Source: an uncultured Treponema sp. (GTDB lineage Bacteria > Spirochaetota > Spirochaetia > Treponematales > Treponemataceae). From it: a DNA stretch of 36,403 nucleotides. Below the pieces are notes generated by a model. That model saw only the letters and a list, made by a program, of their open reading frames with translations. It was not told where the DNA came from and made no database searches. The stretch covers positions 1-36,403 of the forward strand of contig CAMVHR010000031.1 of assembly GCA_947167345.1 (NCBI GenBank), in the 5' to 3' direction. Of this stretch, positions 25,982-34,703 are shown one piece after another (the first letter of the stretch is position 1; each line of letters opens with the position of its first letter). Both the position numbers and the translations under genes were made by a program.

Positions 25982-27547
25982 ATGGCAAAAGCAAAAAAAC
26001 AGGTCAGCTTTGAAGACGCTCTTTGGGGGGCATGCGATAAACTTCGCGGAACAGTTGAACCAGCAGAATATAAACACGTTGTACTTAGTCTAATCTTTTT
26101 GAAATTTGTTAATGATAAGTTTGAAGCTCGCCGCGAAGAACTTAAAGCTGAGGGCAAAGAAAAATATTTAGATGTTCAGGCATTTTATACACAAAAGAAT
26201 GTCTTCTTTTTGCCAGAAGAAAGTCGCTGGCCTTTCATTATGCAAAATGCAAAGCAGAATGATATTGCTCTCAAAATCGACACTGCGCTCAATACAATAG
26301 AAAAACAAAATCCGTCTCTAAAGGGCGCACTTCCAGATAACTATTATTCCCGACTTGGAATTGATGTTTCAAAGCTTGCAGCCCTTTTAGATGAAATAAA
26401 CAACATCCAGACAAATGCAGATAAAGAAAACGACATCATGGGCCGTGTATACGAATATTTTCTTACAAAGTTTGCTCTGCAGGAAGGAAAAGGAAAGGGA
26501 GAATTCTACACTCCAAAATCTGTTGTAAATCTTATTGCAGAAATGATTGAGCCATACAAAGGAAAAATCTATGACCCTTGCTGCGGTTCCGGTGGTATGT
26601 TTGTTCAGTCGCTTAAGTTTATAGAAAATCATGCCGGAAACTCAAAAGATATTTCAGTTTATGGTCAGGAAGGAACAACGACTACATATAAACTTGCAAA
26701 GATGAATCTTGCAATTCGTGGCATTCCATGCGACCTTGGTGAAAAAGCTGCCAATACGTTTACAAACGATCTTCATAAAGATTTACGTGCTGATTACATA
26801 ATGGCTAATCCACCATTTAATCAGAAAGACTGGCGCGCAGAAAATGAACTTGTAAACGATGCCCGCTGGAACGGCTATACAGTTCCACCAACAAGTAATG
26901 CGAATTACGGTTGGATTTTGCACATGGTTTCAAAACTCAGCACAAACGGAACAGCAGGCTTTCTTCTTGCAAACGGTGCATTGAGCGGCGAAGGTCAGGA
27001 ATTAGAAATCCGCAAGCAGTTGATTGAAAACAATCTTGTGGAAGCAATTGTAATTCTTCCAAGAAACCTTTTTTATACAACTGATATTTCCGTAACGCTT
27101 TGGATTTTGAATAAAAACAAAAAAAGCCGCACAGTTGAACATAACGGAAAAATCAAAAACTATCGCAACCGTGAAGACGAAGTTCTTTTTATGGATTTGC
27201 GTCAGATGGGAAGTCCTTTTGAAAAAAAATACATCGAGCTGACTCAAGAAGATCGCGACAAAGTAACATCAACCTTCCACGCATGGCAGCAGGCCGGAGC
27301 TAACGAAACTTACAAAAATATTCCGGAATTCTGCTACAGTGCAAATAAAAAGGAAATTGTTGAAAAAGGCTACAACCTGGTTCCAAGCCGCTACATTGAA
27401 TTTGTAAACCGCGATGAAACTCAAGATTATGATTCTGCCATGAAAGCTCTTCAATCTGAACTGACAGACCTTCTCAAACAGGAAGAAGAAAGCAAAAAAG
27501 AACTGCTTGGAGTTTTCAAAGACTTGGGTTACGAGATTAAACTGTAG
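25982..27547 (+). CDS. hsdM: Type I restriction-modification DNA methyltransferase subunit
   Basis: The 521-residue protein methylates adenine in the target site set by HsdS. It has the HsdM N-terminal helical domain (EDALWGACDKLRGTVEPAEY), the linker GKGEFYTPKSVVNLIAEMI, the AdoMet motif DPCCGSGGMF (198-207), and the catalytic NPPF (276-279) of gamma-class N6-adenine methylases. Length is usual. It is the first gene of the hsd locus. HsdS follows only after two cargo genes, and HsdR lies about 8 kb downstream. Confidence 0.96.
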   Translation: MAKAKKQVSFEDALWGACDKLRGTVEPAEYKHVVLSLIFLKFVNDKFEARREELKAEGKEKYLDVQAFYTQKNVFFLPEESRWPFIMQNAKQNDIALKIDTALNTIEKQNPSLKGALPDNYYSRLGIDVSKLAALLDEINNIQTNADKENDIMGRVYEYFLTKFALQEGKGKGEFYTPKSVVNLIAEMIEPYKGKIYDPCCGSGGMFVQSLKFIENHAGNSKDISVYGQEGTTTTYKLAKMNLAIRGIPCDLGEKAANTFTNDLHKDLRADYIMANPPFNQKDWRAENELVNDARWNGYTVPPTSNANYGWILHMVSKLSTNGTAGFLLANGALSGEGQELEIRKQLIENNLVEAIVILPRNLFYTTDISVTLWILNKNKKSRTVEHNGKIKNYRNREDEVLFMDLRQMGSPFEKKYIELTQEDRDKVTSTFHAWQQAGANETYKNIPEFCYSANKKEIVEKGYNLVPSRYIEFVNRDETQDYDSAMKALQSELTDLLKQEEESKKELLGVFKDLGYEIKL

Positions 27548-27556
27548 GAGGATGAT

Positions 27557-28666
27557 ATGTCAGAAAAAAATCCATACGAAATAGATTTTGAAGAATACAT
27601 CCGCCATACAGATGCTAGTAAAAAAGACAAAACTTTTGCTTGGTCTACAGCCATTGGTTTGCAGCAGGTTGATGGTCTTAAGACTTCTTCTTATTTGTAT
27701 GAAACCGCAAAAAAGAATATAGAAGGCGAGCTTTCTTTTGATGAAGCAAAAAATCTGATTGATTCTTATTATGAAAGCCGTACAGCCCGAAATCAGGATG
27801 ATGAAAGAACCGAAGAGGCCGATAAAGTTTCCAGCCGTATTGCTCAGATTCTCAGTGAGCCATCTTTTAATTTTAGTCCTTCTCATCTGATTGCAATTCA
27901 CAAAAGACTTTTCGAAGGAATCTTTAAGTTTGCTGGTAAAATCCGCGATTACGATATTACAAAAAAAGAATGGGTATTAAATGGCGATACCGTAATGTAC
28001 GGAGCTTCTTTTGAACTTAAGGCTGCTCTTGATTACGATTTTGAAATGGAACGTAATTTTAAGTACACAGGGCTTTCTACAGATGAAATCATAAAGCATA
28101 TTACTTTTTTTGTTTCAAGGCTCTGGCAGATTCACGCATTCGGAGAAGGAAATACCCGAACCACAGCCGTTTTTACAATTAAATATCTTCGTTCAATGGG
28201 CTACAAAGTTGATAACGATATTTTTGCCCAAAACAGCTGGTACTTTAGAAATGCCCTTGTACGTGCAAATTACAAAAATATTAAAGAAGGAATAGAAGAA
28301 AATCCTGTCTATCTGGAAAATTTTTTCCGAAACCTTATTCTTGGCGAAAACAACGAACTTAAAAACAGATATACCCATATTGATTATGATGAATACATCA
28401 AAAAGTTCGGAGAAAACGAAAAAAGTTCGGTGCAAAATCTGCCTGTAAATGATAAAAACCTGCCTGTAAATCTGCCTGTAAATAAAGTACAAGCTGAGTT
28501 GATAAGTTTTCTAAAAGAAAACCCATCTTATACCTATGATGATTTAGCAGAAAAGATAAACCGGACACGCGAAACAGTCAGAGTAAATCTTAGAAAACTT
28601 GAAAAAATGAATTTACTCAAACGAGTAGGCGCAGACAAAAACGGCCATTGGGAGGTGATTGAATGA
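27557..28666 (+). CDS. Fic-family protein with N-terminal VbhA-like antitoxin domain and C-terminal winged helix
   Basis: The 369-residue protein starts behind taggaggatgat. Residues 27-75 resemble the VbhA antitoxin (WSTAIGLQQVDGLKTSSYLY, then GELSFDEA) with a candidate inhibitory S-x3-E motif (SYLYET, 45-50). A Fic core follows with HAFGEGNTR (193-201), close to HPFx(D/E)GN(G/K)R; the usual Pro and second Gly are replaced by Ala and Thr. A winged-helix domain ends the chain (YDDLAEKINRTRETVRVNLR, to 369). Fic enzymes transfer AMP or related groups onto target proteins; the VbhA part would hold the active site closed. Fic proteins of this kind are often found inside hsd loci. The gene overlaps the next ATG by 4 bases. 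Confidence 0.85.
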   Translation: MSEKNPYEIDFEEYIRHTDASKKDKTFAWSTAIGLQQVDGLKTSSYLYETAKKNIEGELSFDEAKNLIDSYYESRTARNQDDERTEEADKVSSRIAQILSEPSFNFSPSHLIAIHKRLFEGIFKFAGKIRDYDITKKEWVLNGDTVMYGASFELKAALDYDFEMERNFKYTGLSTDEIIKHITFFVSRLWQIHAFGEGNTRTTAVFTIKYLRSMGYKVDNDIFAQNSWYFRNALVRANYKNIKEGIEENPVYLENFFRNLILGENNELKNRYTHIDYDEYIKKFGENEKSSVQNLPVNDKNLPVNLPVNKVQAELISFLKENPSYTYDDLAEKINRTRETVRVNLRKLEKMNLLKRVGADKNGHWEVIE

Positions 28667-29529
28667 CAGAAAATACCCAGATAAAACTGTTTGAAGACAA
28701 AAAAGTCCGTACCCTTTGGGATAAAGAAAGCGAAGAATGGTATTTTTCGGTTGTGGATGTTATCGCCGTTTTGACGGAAAGCAAAGATGCTCCAGCCTAT
28801 TGGCGAAAATTAAAACAACGTCTCAAAGAAGAAGGAAATGAAACCGTGACAAATTGTCACGCTTTGAAAATGCCAGCTCCAGATGGAAAAATGCGTCTTA
28901 CGGATTGCCTTAATACCGAGCAGCTTTTCCGCCTGATTCAATCAATTCCTTCTCCAAAGGCGGAGCCATTTAAACTCTGGATGGCTCAGATTGCAAAAGA
29001 ACGACTTGATGAAATGCAGGACCCGGAGCAGGGAATTCAGCGGGCTTTGGCAGAATATCATGCTTTGGGATATTCGGATAATTGGATTAATCAGCGTCTT
29101 AAATCTATAGAAATCCGCAAAGACCTTACTGACGAATGGAAAAAGCACGGTTTAAAAGAGGGCGTTCAGTTTGCCACTCTTACCGACATTATTTACAAAA
29201 CATGGGCCGGCAAAACTGCAAAAGAATACAAGGAATACAAAGGCCTCAAAAAAGAAAATCTACGCGATAACATGACAAACAAGGAACTTGTCTTGAATAT
29301 GCTGGCAGAACTTTCTACAAAAGAAATCTCTGAATCCAACGACCCTAAAAACTTTGGCGACCATGTAAAGAACGCTGTAGACGGTGCAAGCATCGCAAAA
29401 AACGCCCGCATTGAACTTGAGCAGAAAACAGGAAAGAAAGTCGTTACACCACTCAATGCAAGAGATGGAATCGGCCTTACAGAAGATACAAAGGCGTCTG
29501 TCTTTTTGGAAGATGAGGAAGAAAAGTAG
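28663..29529 (+). CDS. BRO-N domain protein (phage antirepressor-like)
   Basis: The 288-residue protein has an N-terminal BRO-N domain (residues 6-110: VRTLWDKESEEWYFSVVDVI, then YWRKLKQRLKEEGNETVTNC). A conserved C-terminal part follows (GYSDNWINQRLKSIEIRKDL, LKKENLRDNMTNKELVLNML). BRO-N domains bind DNA in phage antirepressors and are also found in host genes beside restriction systems; the family resembles DinD in its long C-terminal part. It is translationally coupled to the Fic gene (ATGA) and ends directly before hsdS. A regulatory or DNA-damage-linked role is likely but unproven. Confidence 0.85.
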   Translation: MTENTQIKLFEDKKVRTLWDKESEEWYFSVVDVIAVLTESKDAPAYWRKLKQRLKEEGNETVTNCHALKMPAPDGKMRLTDCLNTEQLFRLIQSIPSPKAEPFKLWMAQIAKERLDEMQDPEQGIQRALAEYHALGYSDNWINQRLKSIEIRKDLTDEWKKHGLKEGVQFATLTDIIYKTWAGKTAKEYKEYKGLKKENLRDNMTNKELVLNMLAELSTKEISESNDPKNFGDHVKNAVDGASIAKNARIELEQKTGKKVVTPLNARDGIGLTEDTKASVFLEDEEEK

Positions 29530-30696
29530 ATGAGTGCGAATTTAACAGAATATCCTTTTTTAGATTTAATTGAAGAAGTTGCAGAAAGAAATACATCTCT
29601 TGAGTATGGTCTTGAAGATATTGTTGGCGTAACAATTGAAAAGGGACTAATTCCAACTATTGCAAATTTGACACAAACAGCACTTGATAAGTTTTATATT
29701 GTAAAACCAGATACATTTGTTTATAACCCTCGAACGCATGGTGTTAGACTCGGAATGGGATACAATGATACTGATAAAACATTTATAACAAGTTGGAATA
29801 ATGTTGCATTCTTTGTAAAAGAAGATGCAAAGAAGATTGTTCTTTCTGAATATTTATGGATTTATTTTAACCGTTCAGAATGGGATAGACAAACTAACTT
29901 TATGGCCTGGGGAAGTTCTACAATTGTTTTTGCATGGAATGATTTTTTATCAATCAAAATACAACTACCCGATCTAAAAGAACAACAGAAAATCGTAAAC
30001 ACCTACAACGCCATCACAAAACGCATCCAGCTTAAGCAGAAGATAAATGAAAATCTGGAAAAGACGGCAATTCTGAAATTAGAGAATATGCTTGATGATG
30101 AATCTCTTGAAAAGAAAACTATAAAAATAGAATCAATTTGTGAAGTGAAAGGTGGCAAGAGATTACCATTAGATTCAGATTTAATAGAAAATAGGAATTC
30201 TCATCCGTATATAAGAATACGCGATATAAAAGAGAATTGCTTTGTTATTCTGAATAATAACTTTCTATATGTTGATGATGAAACCCAAAAAGAAATTGCA
30301 AGATATATAACTGAAACTAACGATTTATTGATTTCGATTGTAGGTACAATTGGACTTACCGCGATAGTTCATAAATCGCTTGATAAAGCAAATCTTACAG
30401 AAAATTGTGTAAAACTTACAAAGATGAAAAATCTTATTCCAGAATATGTTCTTATTTATTTACGAAGTAAAGCTGGACAATATGCAATTTCACAAGCAAC
30501 TGTTGGAGCTGTTCAAGCTAAGTTACCTTTGAAAAATATCCAAAATTTGAATATTCCATATTTTGATGATTCAATTATGAAAGAATACAATGACTTTTTA
30601 AGAAAAACATTTACTTGTATTTCAGATAATCTGGAAGAGATTATAAAATTACAATCTTTTAGGCAGCTTGTAATTTCTCGCATAAGCGGAATGTAA
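29530..30696 (+). CDS. hsdS: Type I restriction-modification specificity subunit
   Basis: The 388-residue protein sets the DNA target. It shows two target-recognition domains and two helical spacers: TRD1 to about residue 150, spacer LKEQQKIVNTYNAITKRIQL, TRD2 from about residue 200 (ESICEVKGGKRLPLDSDLIE, with VQAKLPLKNIQNLNIPYFDD) and a C-terminal helix. Its ATG follows the stop of the previous gene without a gap. Length is normal, so both half-sites should be read. TRD sequences vary freely, so the target cannot be predicted. Confidence 0.92.
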   Translation: MSANLTEYPFLDLIEEVAERNTSLEYGLEDIVGVTIEKGLIPTIANLTQTALDKFYIVKPDTFVYNPRTHGVRLGMGYNDTDKTFITSWNNVAFFVKEDAKKIVLSEYLWIYFNRSEWDRQTNFMAWGSSTIVFAWNDFLSIKIQLPDLKEQQKIVNTYNAITKRIQLKQKINENLEKTAILKLENMLDDESLEKKTIKIESICEVKGGKRLPLDSDLIENRNSHPYIRIRDIKENCFVILNNNFLYVDDETQKEIARYITETNDLLISIVGTIGLTAIVHKSLDKANLTENCVKLTKMKNLIPEYVLIYLRSKAGQYAISQATVGAVQAKLPLKNIQNLNIPYFDDSIMKEYNDFLRKTFTCISDNLEEIIKLQSFRQLVISRISGM

Positions 30697-30708
30697 GGAG
30701 AGAATGCA

Positions 30709-31212
30709 ATGAAAGAAGAAGATCTAAAATTATTTTCGCATTTTTTATCATATTTTCAATCAGAAACAGACAGAGGTGCAGCACTTGTTGGAGCTGCTAT
30801 GATAGATTCCAAATTAGAACGAATACTTGATATTTGCTTGTTAGATAATAAAGCGAAAAAAGATTTGCTTTGTGGTTCAAATGCTCCGATTGGAACTTTC
30901 AGTGCTAAAATAAACCTTTGTTTTGCACTTGGTTTTATTACTCCAAAAGAATATGAAGAAATAAATCTTATAAGAAAGATAAGAAATGAATTTGCACATA
31001 AGTTAGAAGAGTTGAGTTTCTCAAGTCAGCCGATATGTGATTTTTGTTTGCAATTGAAGGCGGATCCCCCTGTGGACTTTAAGAAAGAAAAAAATTATCG
31101 AGGTATGTTTGTTAATTCTGTTGTGCTTACAACTATGGCCTTATGGTATAGACCTGAATATATAAAACGAGACAAGCCAATTAAATTAATTGATTATGAA
31201 TATCACTTATAA
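30709..31212 (+). CDS. MltR/HEPN-like protein with RX4H motif
   Basis: The 167-residue protein starts behind aaggagagaatgca. It resembles the MltR family (ESDRG-type segment SETDRGAALVGAAMIDSKLE, GTFSAKINLCFALGFI, then LIRKIRNEFAHKLEEL). RNEFAH (92-97) is an R-x4-H motif, the catalytic signature of HEPN ribonucleases in toxins and defence proteins. MltR was named as a mannitol-operon repressor, but no sugar genes are near; the gene sits behind hsdS and before two PIN-like genes. An RNase or abortive-infection role is inferred from motif and context. Confidence 0.7.
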   Translation: MKEEDLKLFSHFLSYFQSETDRGAALVGAAMIDSKLERILDICLLDNKAKKDLLCGSNAPIGTFSAKINLCFALGFITPKEYEEINLIRKIRNEFAHKLEELSFSSQPICDFCLQLKADPPVDFKKEKNYRGMFVNSVVLTTMALWYRPEYIKRDKPIKLIDYEYHL

Positions 31213-31229
31213 TAGGAGAAAAATTCTCT

Positions 31230-32276
31230 ATGGAAAACAAAATTGCACTAATTTTTGATACAAATTTTATAATTGAACATTCAAAAGACTTAAATTCAGT
31301 TGTTGAAAAACTAAGTAAAAGTTATGAAGTTTTTGTTACGCAGTTGTCAATTGATGAGCGGATTTCTCAGCAATATTTAGATTTAAGAGCAAATTACGAT
31401 AAGATAGAAAAATTAGCAACTGAGATAAAACCTTTTGCAAAAGTTGATGTTCTTGTCGAATTTGATAAATGTTTTGAATCTCGTAAAAAAGGAATACAAA
31501 ATAATTATGATACTCTTTTTTCGGGAAAAATAATTCCATTTTCTAAATCACAAGAAACCTTTTCAGAGATAATTGATAGAGTTAATAAGAAGATGCCTCC
31601 CTTTATCAAAGGGGCAAGTGATAAAGGTTTTAAGGATACAATCCTATGGCTTTCATTAATGGATTATTTCTCAAAGAATTCAGAAACTGAATCCGTATTA
31701 TTTGTTTCAAATGACCATGGTTTTACAGAAAATGCTGATACATTAAAGAAGGAATTTAATTCAAAAACTTCTTTGACAATTGAAATAGAGAATAATGACT
31801 TTTTAAACAAATTAGTTCAAGAGAAAAAAGAAGTAGAATTGAAATCAAATGTTATGGACGATTTGAAGTTAGAAGAATTAAATGAATTGCGTCATGAAAT
31901 CCAACGAATTATGTCTAGAATATGTACAGGCTCTTCATATGATCCATATGAAGACGGATATAGAAGTTTTCCACTTTTTAAGACAACATCATATTTAGAG
32001 ATAAATCAAATTGAAGATATGTTGAACAATCTTCATAATATATTATTTCGCGATTTATTTGCTACACAATTTGTTTTTAGTACGTTGTTTCTTAACTTAC
32101 ATATTTTTAAGGAAGAATATTATATTCCAAGAGAAGATATTGAATCATTAAATAATTTACATGACAAAATAAAATCAAATTACAAGCAGGTATTACCTCA
32201 GTTTTATAAAGTTGTTACTGAGCTAATAAACAGGAACTTTGATTCAAGTGGATTTCCAGAAGATATTCCATTTTAA
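31230..32276 (+). CDS. PIN-like (DUF4935-type) nuclease-fold protein 1
   Basis: The 348-residue product starts behind ataggagaaaaattctct. The N-terminal ~170 residues follow the PIN plan: IFDTNFII with Asp10, QLSIDE with Asp42/Glu43, GFKDTILWLSLMDY with Asp136, and FVSNDHGF with Asp162. These four acidic positions would bind metal ions for RNA cleavage. The C-terminal half is a helical domain of unknown family. A gene of the same class follows directly, so the pair may form a heteromer or be a duplication that diverged. Confidence 0.7.
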   Translation: MENKIALIFDTNFIIEHSKDLNSVVEKLSKSYEVFVTQLSIDERISQQYLDLRANYDKIEKLATEIKPFAKVDVLVEFDKCFESRKKGIQNNYDTLFSGKIIPFSKSQETFSEIIDRVNKKMPPFIKGASDKGFKDTILWLSLMDYFSKNSETESVLFVSNDHGFTENADTLKKEFNSKTSLTIEIENNDFLNKLVQEKKEVELKSNVMDDLKLEELNELRHEIQRIMSRICTGSSYDPYEDGYRSFPLFKTTSYLEINQIEDMLNNLHNILFRDLFATQFVFSTLFLNLHIFKEEYYIPREDIESLNNLHDKIKSNYKQVLPQFYKVVTELINRNFDSSGFPEDIPF

Positions 32277-32286
32277 GGATGAAATT

Positions 32287-33384
32287 ATGAAAGTAATTAT
32301 TTACGATACAAGTGCAATTGTTTCTAGTGGTTTTCTTATGAATGATTTAGATTTTTTGAATACTATAAAATCTAATGCTGATTTAATGGATTTATATGTC
32401 TATTTCCCACAGATTGTTATAGATGAAAGTCTAAATAAACTAAAAGAATTTATAAGAAAAACAAATAAGGAACTTTCTAGTTCGTTTGGTAATATTTTTT
32501 CAATTATTAAAGAAATTAAGAAAGATGCAGAGCAATTAAAAAACGGATATATTTCGGAAGAAAATGAAAGAGAATCAATAGATTTATTCAATTCTCAAAT
32601 TAATAAGATTGGAAAAACTATTCCATATCCAAAAGTTCCTCATTCAAACATAGTAGAGCGTGCATTAAGTAGAAAGAAACCTTTTGATGAAAAAGGACAC
32701 AATGGGTACAGAGACACTTTAATATGGGAAAATATAAAAGAATTACTTCAAGATAAAAAAATTGAAGAAGTTATATTTATTTGTAATAATCCTGTCGATT
32801 TTTTTGATACAGAATTATATAAAAAGAATGATATTAGACTCAATTCAGATTTATCTGATGAATTAAATTCTCTAAAACTGCAAGATAAATTATTTTGTTG
32901 CAAGAACCTTTCCGATGTTTATAAAACAAAAATTGAACCTGAATTAAAATCTATACAACAAGAATATAAAATTGAAGCATGCAGGTTTATGAAAACAGAA
33001 AAATTCAAAACTATGCTAAAACCTTATATTCATGAATCTTTGTTTGATGAAAATGATTTCTTGGAGTTTTTAAATTTTCCTCATGATTCTGTTGATATTA
33101 TGTACATTGGTCTATCAATGGTAGAAAACATAAGTGATGCAAAAGAAATAGAAAATAATATTGGTGCATTTGTACTTGAATGTGATATAGATTTTTCTCT
33201 TGATGTCTATATATATAAATGGGATTGGGAAGAAGATATGGGGTATCTGGAAGATTGGAACGAATCTTATTTCTTAAAGGAAATAGCAGAAAATAAATCA
33301 TTTAAATTTATTGTACAATTGGATTATGTAAATGAAGAGATTATTTCTGTCAATAAAATGGATGAAACTGAAAATAATGTATGA
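32287..33384 (+). CDS. PIN-like (DUF4935-type) nuclease-fold protein 2
   Basis: The frame is open from 32239, inside the previous gene, but ATG 32287 (behind taaggatgaaatt) puts the PIN start at the N-terminus: MKVIIYDTSAIV with Asp7. Further motifs are IVIDES (Asp46/Glu47), GYRDTLIWENI (Asp143) and FICNNPVDFFD, where Asn replaces the usual last Asp although Asp171 is close. That gives 365 residues. The C-terminal half has many acidic and aromatic residues. Motif order matches the preceding gene, but overall similarity is low by eye. Confidence 0.68.
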   Translation: MKVIIYDTSAIVSSGFLMNDLDFLNTIKSNADLMDLYVYFPQIVIDESLNKLKEFIRKTNKELSSSFGNIFSIIKEIKKDAEQLKNGYISEENERESIDLFNSQINKIGKTIPYPKVPHSNIVERALSRKKPFDEKGHNGYRDTLIWENIKELLQDKKIEEVIFICNNPVDFFDTELYKKNDIRLNSDLSDELNSLKLQDKLFCCKNLSDVYKTKIEPELKSIQQEYKIEACRFMKTEKFKTMLKPYIHESLFDENDFLEFLNFPHDSVDIMYIGLSMVENISDAKEIENNIGAFVLECDIDFSLDVYIYKWDWEEDMGYLEDWNESYFLKEIAENKSFKFIVQLDYVNEEIISVNKMDETENNV

Positions 33385-33386
33385 AT

Positions 33387-33510
33387 AGGGGCGTTGCGGG
33401 GTATCCCCGCTAGAAGGGGTAGCGCAAGACAGCTGTGTGGGCGCGGGCTGGAGCGAGGGGAAGGCTTTCCCCTCCTAACAATAAATTCCGAAGCAAGTTC
33501 GGAATGACAG
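33387..33510. repeat. GC-rich element with three hairpins
   Basis: This gap is far richer in G and C than its surroundings. It holds three perfect inverted repeats: GCGGGG-TAT-CCCCGC (33396-33410), GAGGGGAA-GGCT-TTCCCCTC (33455-33474) and ATTCCGAA-GCAAG-TTCGGAAT (33485-33505). None is followed by a T-run. The last, with the adjoining gaca, looks like repeat hairpins scattered in many genomes. I read it as a dispersed non-coding repeat element. Confidence 0.6.
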
Positions 33511-33523
33511 TTTGGAGGTTCAA

Positions 33524-34405
33524 ATGATGAACAAGATTTCTATTCGCTTTTTTAATGACAGGGAAGTTCGCGCTGTTTGGGATGAGGAGAATTCTAAATG
33601 GTGGTTTTCTGCGATTGATATTATAAGGGCAATAAACAATGAAGAAGATTATGTAAAGGCTGGAAACTACTGGCGATGGCTAAAAAAGAAATTTAGCTCA
33701 GAAGGAGTTCAACTCGTGAGTATCACTCACGACTTCAAATTTACAGCTCCAGACGGTAAAAAGCGTGCGGCAGATGCCCTTGATTATGACTGCGTTCAGA
33801 TTCTTGCAAAGCATTTTCCTAACAACAATGCCGCCAAATTTCTTGATTGGTTCAATTACAGCGACAACACGATTGACGGACAAAGCAAGAAAAAAGCCTA
33901 TACATTTTTAAATAGTGATTTGGTTTCGGATGAAGATGTTGGAACTACAAAGGCTTTACAACAGATTCATGCGTATATTTTTGGCGGTCTTTATGATTTT
34001 GCAGGAAAAATAAGAACTAAAACTATAAGCAAAGGGGATTTTACTTTTTGCGTTGCTCAGTATCTGAATGAGGCATTGGCGAATATAGACAAAATGAGCG
34101 AAAACTCTTTTGATGAAATTGTCGATAAATATGTAGAAATGAATGTGGCTCATCCTTTTATGGAAGGAAATGGTCGCAGCACTCGAATATGGCTTGATTT
34201 GATTTTGAAAAAACGCCTTAAAAAGTGCGTAGACTGGAGTAAAATTGGCAAGAATGAATATTTACAGGCTATGATGGAAAGCCATTCAGACAGTACAAAG
34301 ATTCGTGACCTTTTAAAAAACGCTTTGACCGATAAAATTGATGACCGCGAAATGTTTATGAAAGGCATTGATTATTCATATTATTATGAGGAAGTGGAGG
34401 AATAA
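33524..34405 (+). CDS. BRO-N-Fic fusion protein
   Basis: A TTG at 33512 is possible, but ATG 33524 (or 33527) follows GGAGG and gives 293 residues. Residues 5-115 are a BRO-N domain (VRAVWDEENSKWWFSAIDII, AGNYWRWLKKKFSSEG, FTAPDGKKRAADALDYD), clearly related to the one at 28663. Residues 140-290 are a Fic domain: LQQIHAYIFGGLYDFAGKIR and the full catalytic motif HPFMEGNGRSTR (210-221). No VbhA-like part and no clear S/T-x3-E-G/N inhibitory motif are visible, so its antitoxin, if any, may be another protein. BRO-N would supply DNA or partner binding. Confidence 0.85.
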   Translation: MMNKISIRFFNDREVRAVWDEENSKWWFSAIDIIRAINNEEDYVKAGNYWRWLKKKFSSEGVQLVSITHDFKFTAPDGKKRAADALDYDCVQILAKHFPNNNAAKFLDWFNYSDNTIDGQSKKKAYTFLNSDLVSDEDVGTTKALQQIHAYIFGGLYDFAGKIRTKTISKGDFTFCVAQYLNEALANIDKMSENSFDEIVDKYVEMNVAHPFMEGNGRSTRIWLDLILKKRLKKCVDWSKIGKNEYLQAMMESHSDSTKIRDLLKNALTDKIDDREMFMKGIDYSYYYEEVEE

Positions 34406-34457
34406 AATTGAAAAACGCATAAAGCGAGGCTCTCTCCATCCTAAATACAAGAAATTG

Positions 34458-34466
34458 TGATATAAT
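34458..34466 (+). promoter_or_regulatory. Extended -10 promoter of the DUF3791-DUF3990 unit
   Basis: TGATATAAT stands 18 bases before ATG 34485, with AGAGGA between. No good -35 is visible. Confidence 0.5.
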
Positions 34467-34484
34467 ATAACAGAGGAATAGCTT

Positions 34485-34703
34485 ATGAACGAGGCACAGC
34501 AGATTTTATTTATGCAGATTCGCCTTTTGCGCATGATGGCAGAAAAGTATTCGCTTTCATTAAAAGAAGCAGCGGAGATTTTTGATCAATATAAAGTACT
34601 GCCATTTATTCGGGATGGCTTCGGTATTTTTCATGTGGAAGGTGATGAGGCTGTTTTTGAAGAAGTAAAAGATTTCCTCAAAGCTAAAGGAGCAGCATTA
34701 TGA
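34485..34703 (+). CDS. DUF3791-type small protein, candidate antitoxin
   Basis: The 72-residue product (QQILFMQIRLLRMMAEKYSL, SLKEAAEIFDQYKVLPFIRD) has the size and pattern of DUF3791 proteins, which stand directly before DUF3990 genes in many bacteria. Its stop overlaps the next ATG (ATGA). The arrangement is that of an antitoxin before its toxin; no DNA-binding motif is evident. Confidence 0.7.
   Translation: MNEAQQILFMQIRLLRMMAEKYSLSLKEAAEIFDQYKVLPFIRDGFGIFHVEGDEAVFEEVKDFLKAKGAAL

Noticed and set aside
25683-26093. 136-codon open frame overlapping the hsdM start
   Set aside because: No ribosome binding site, odd composition, and it runs 110 bases into hsdM in another frame.
33387-33510. 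GC-rich hairpins as a terminator or tRNA
   Set aside because: None of the stems is followed by a T-run, and no cloverleaf with anticodon and CCA end can be drawn.
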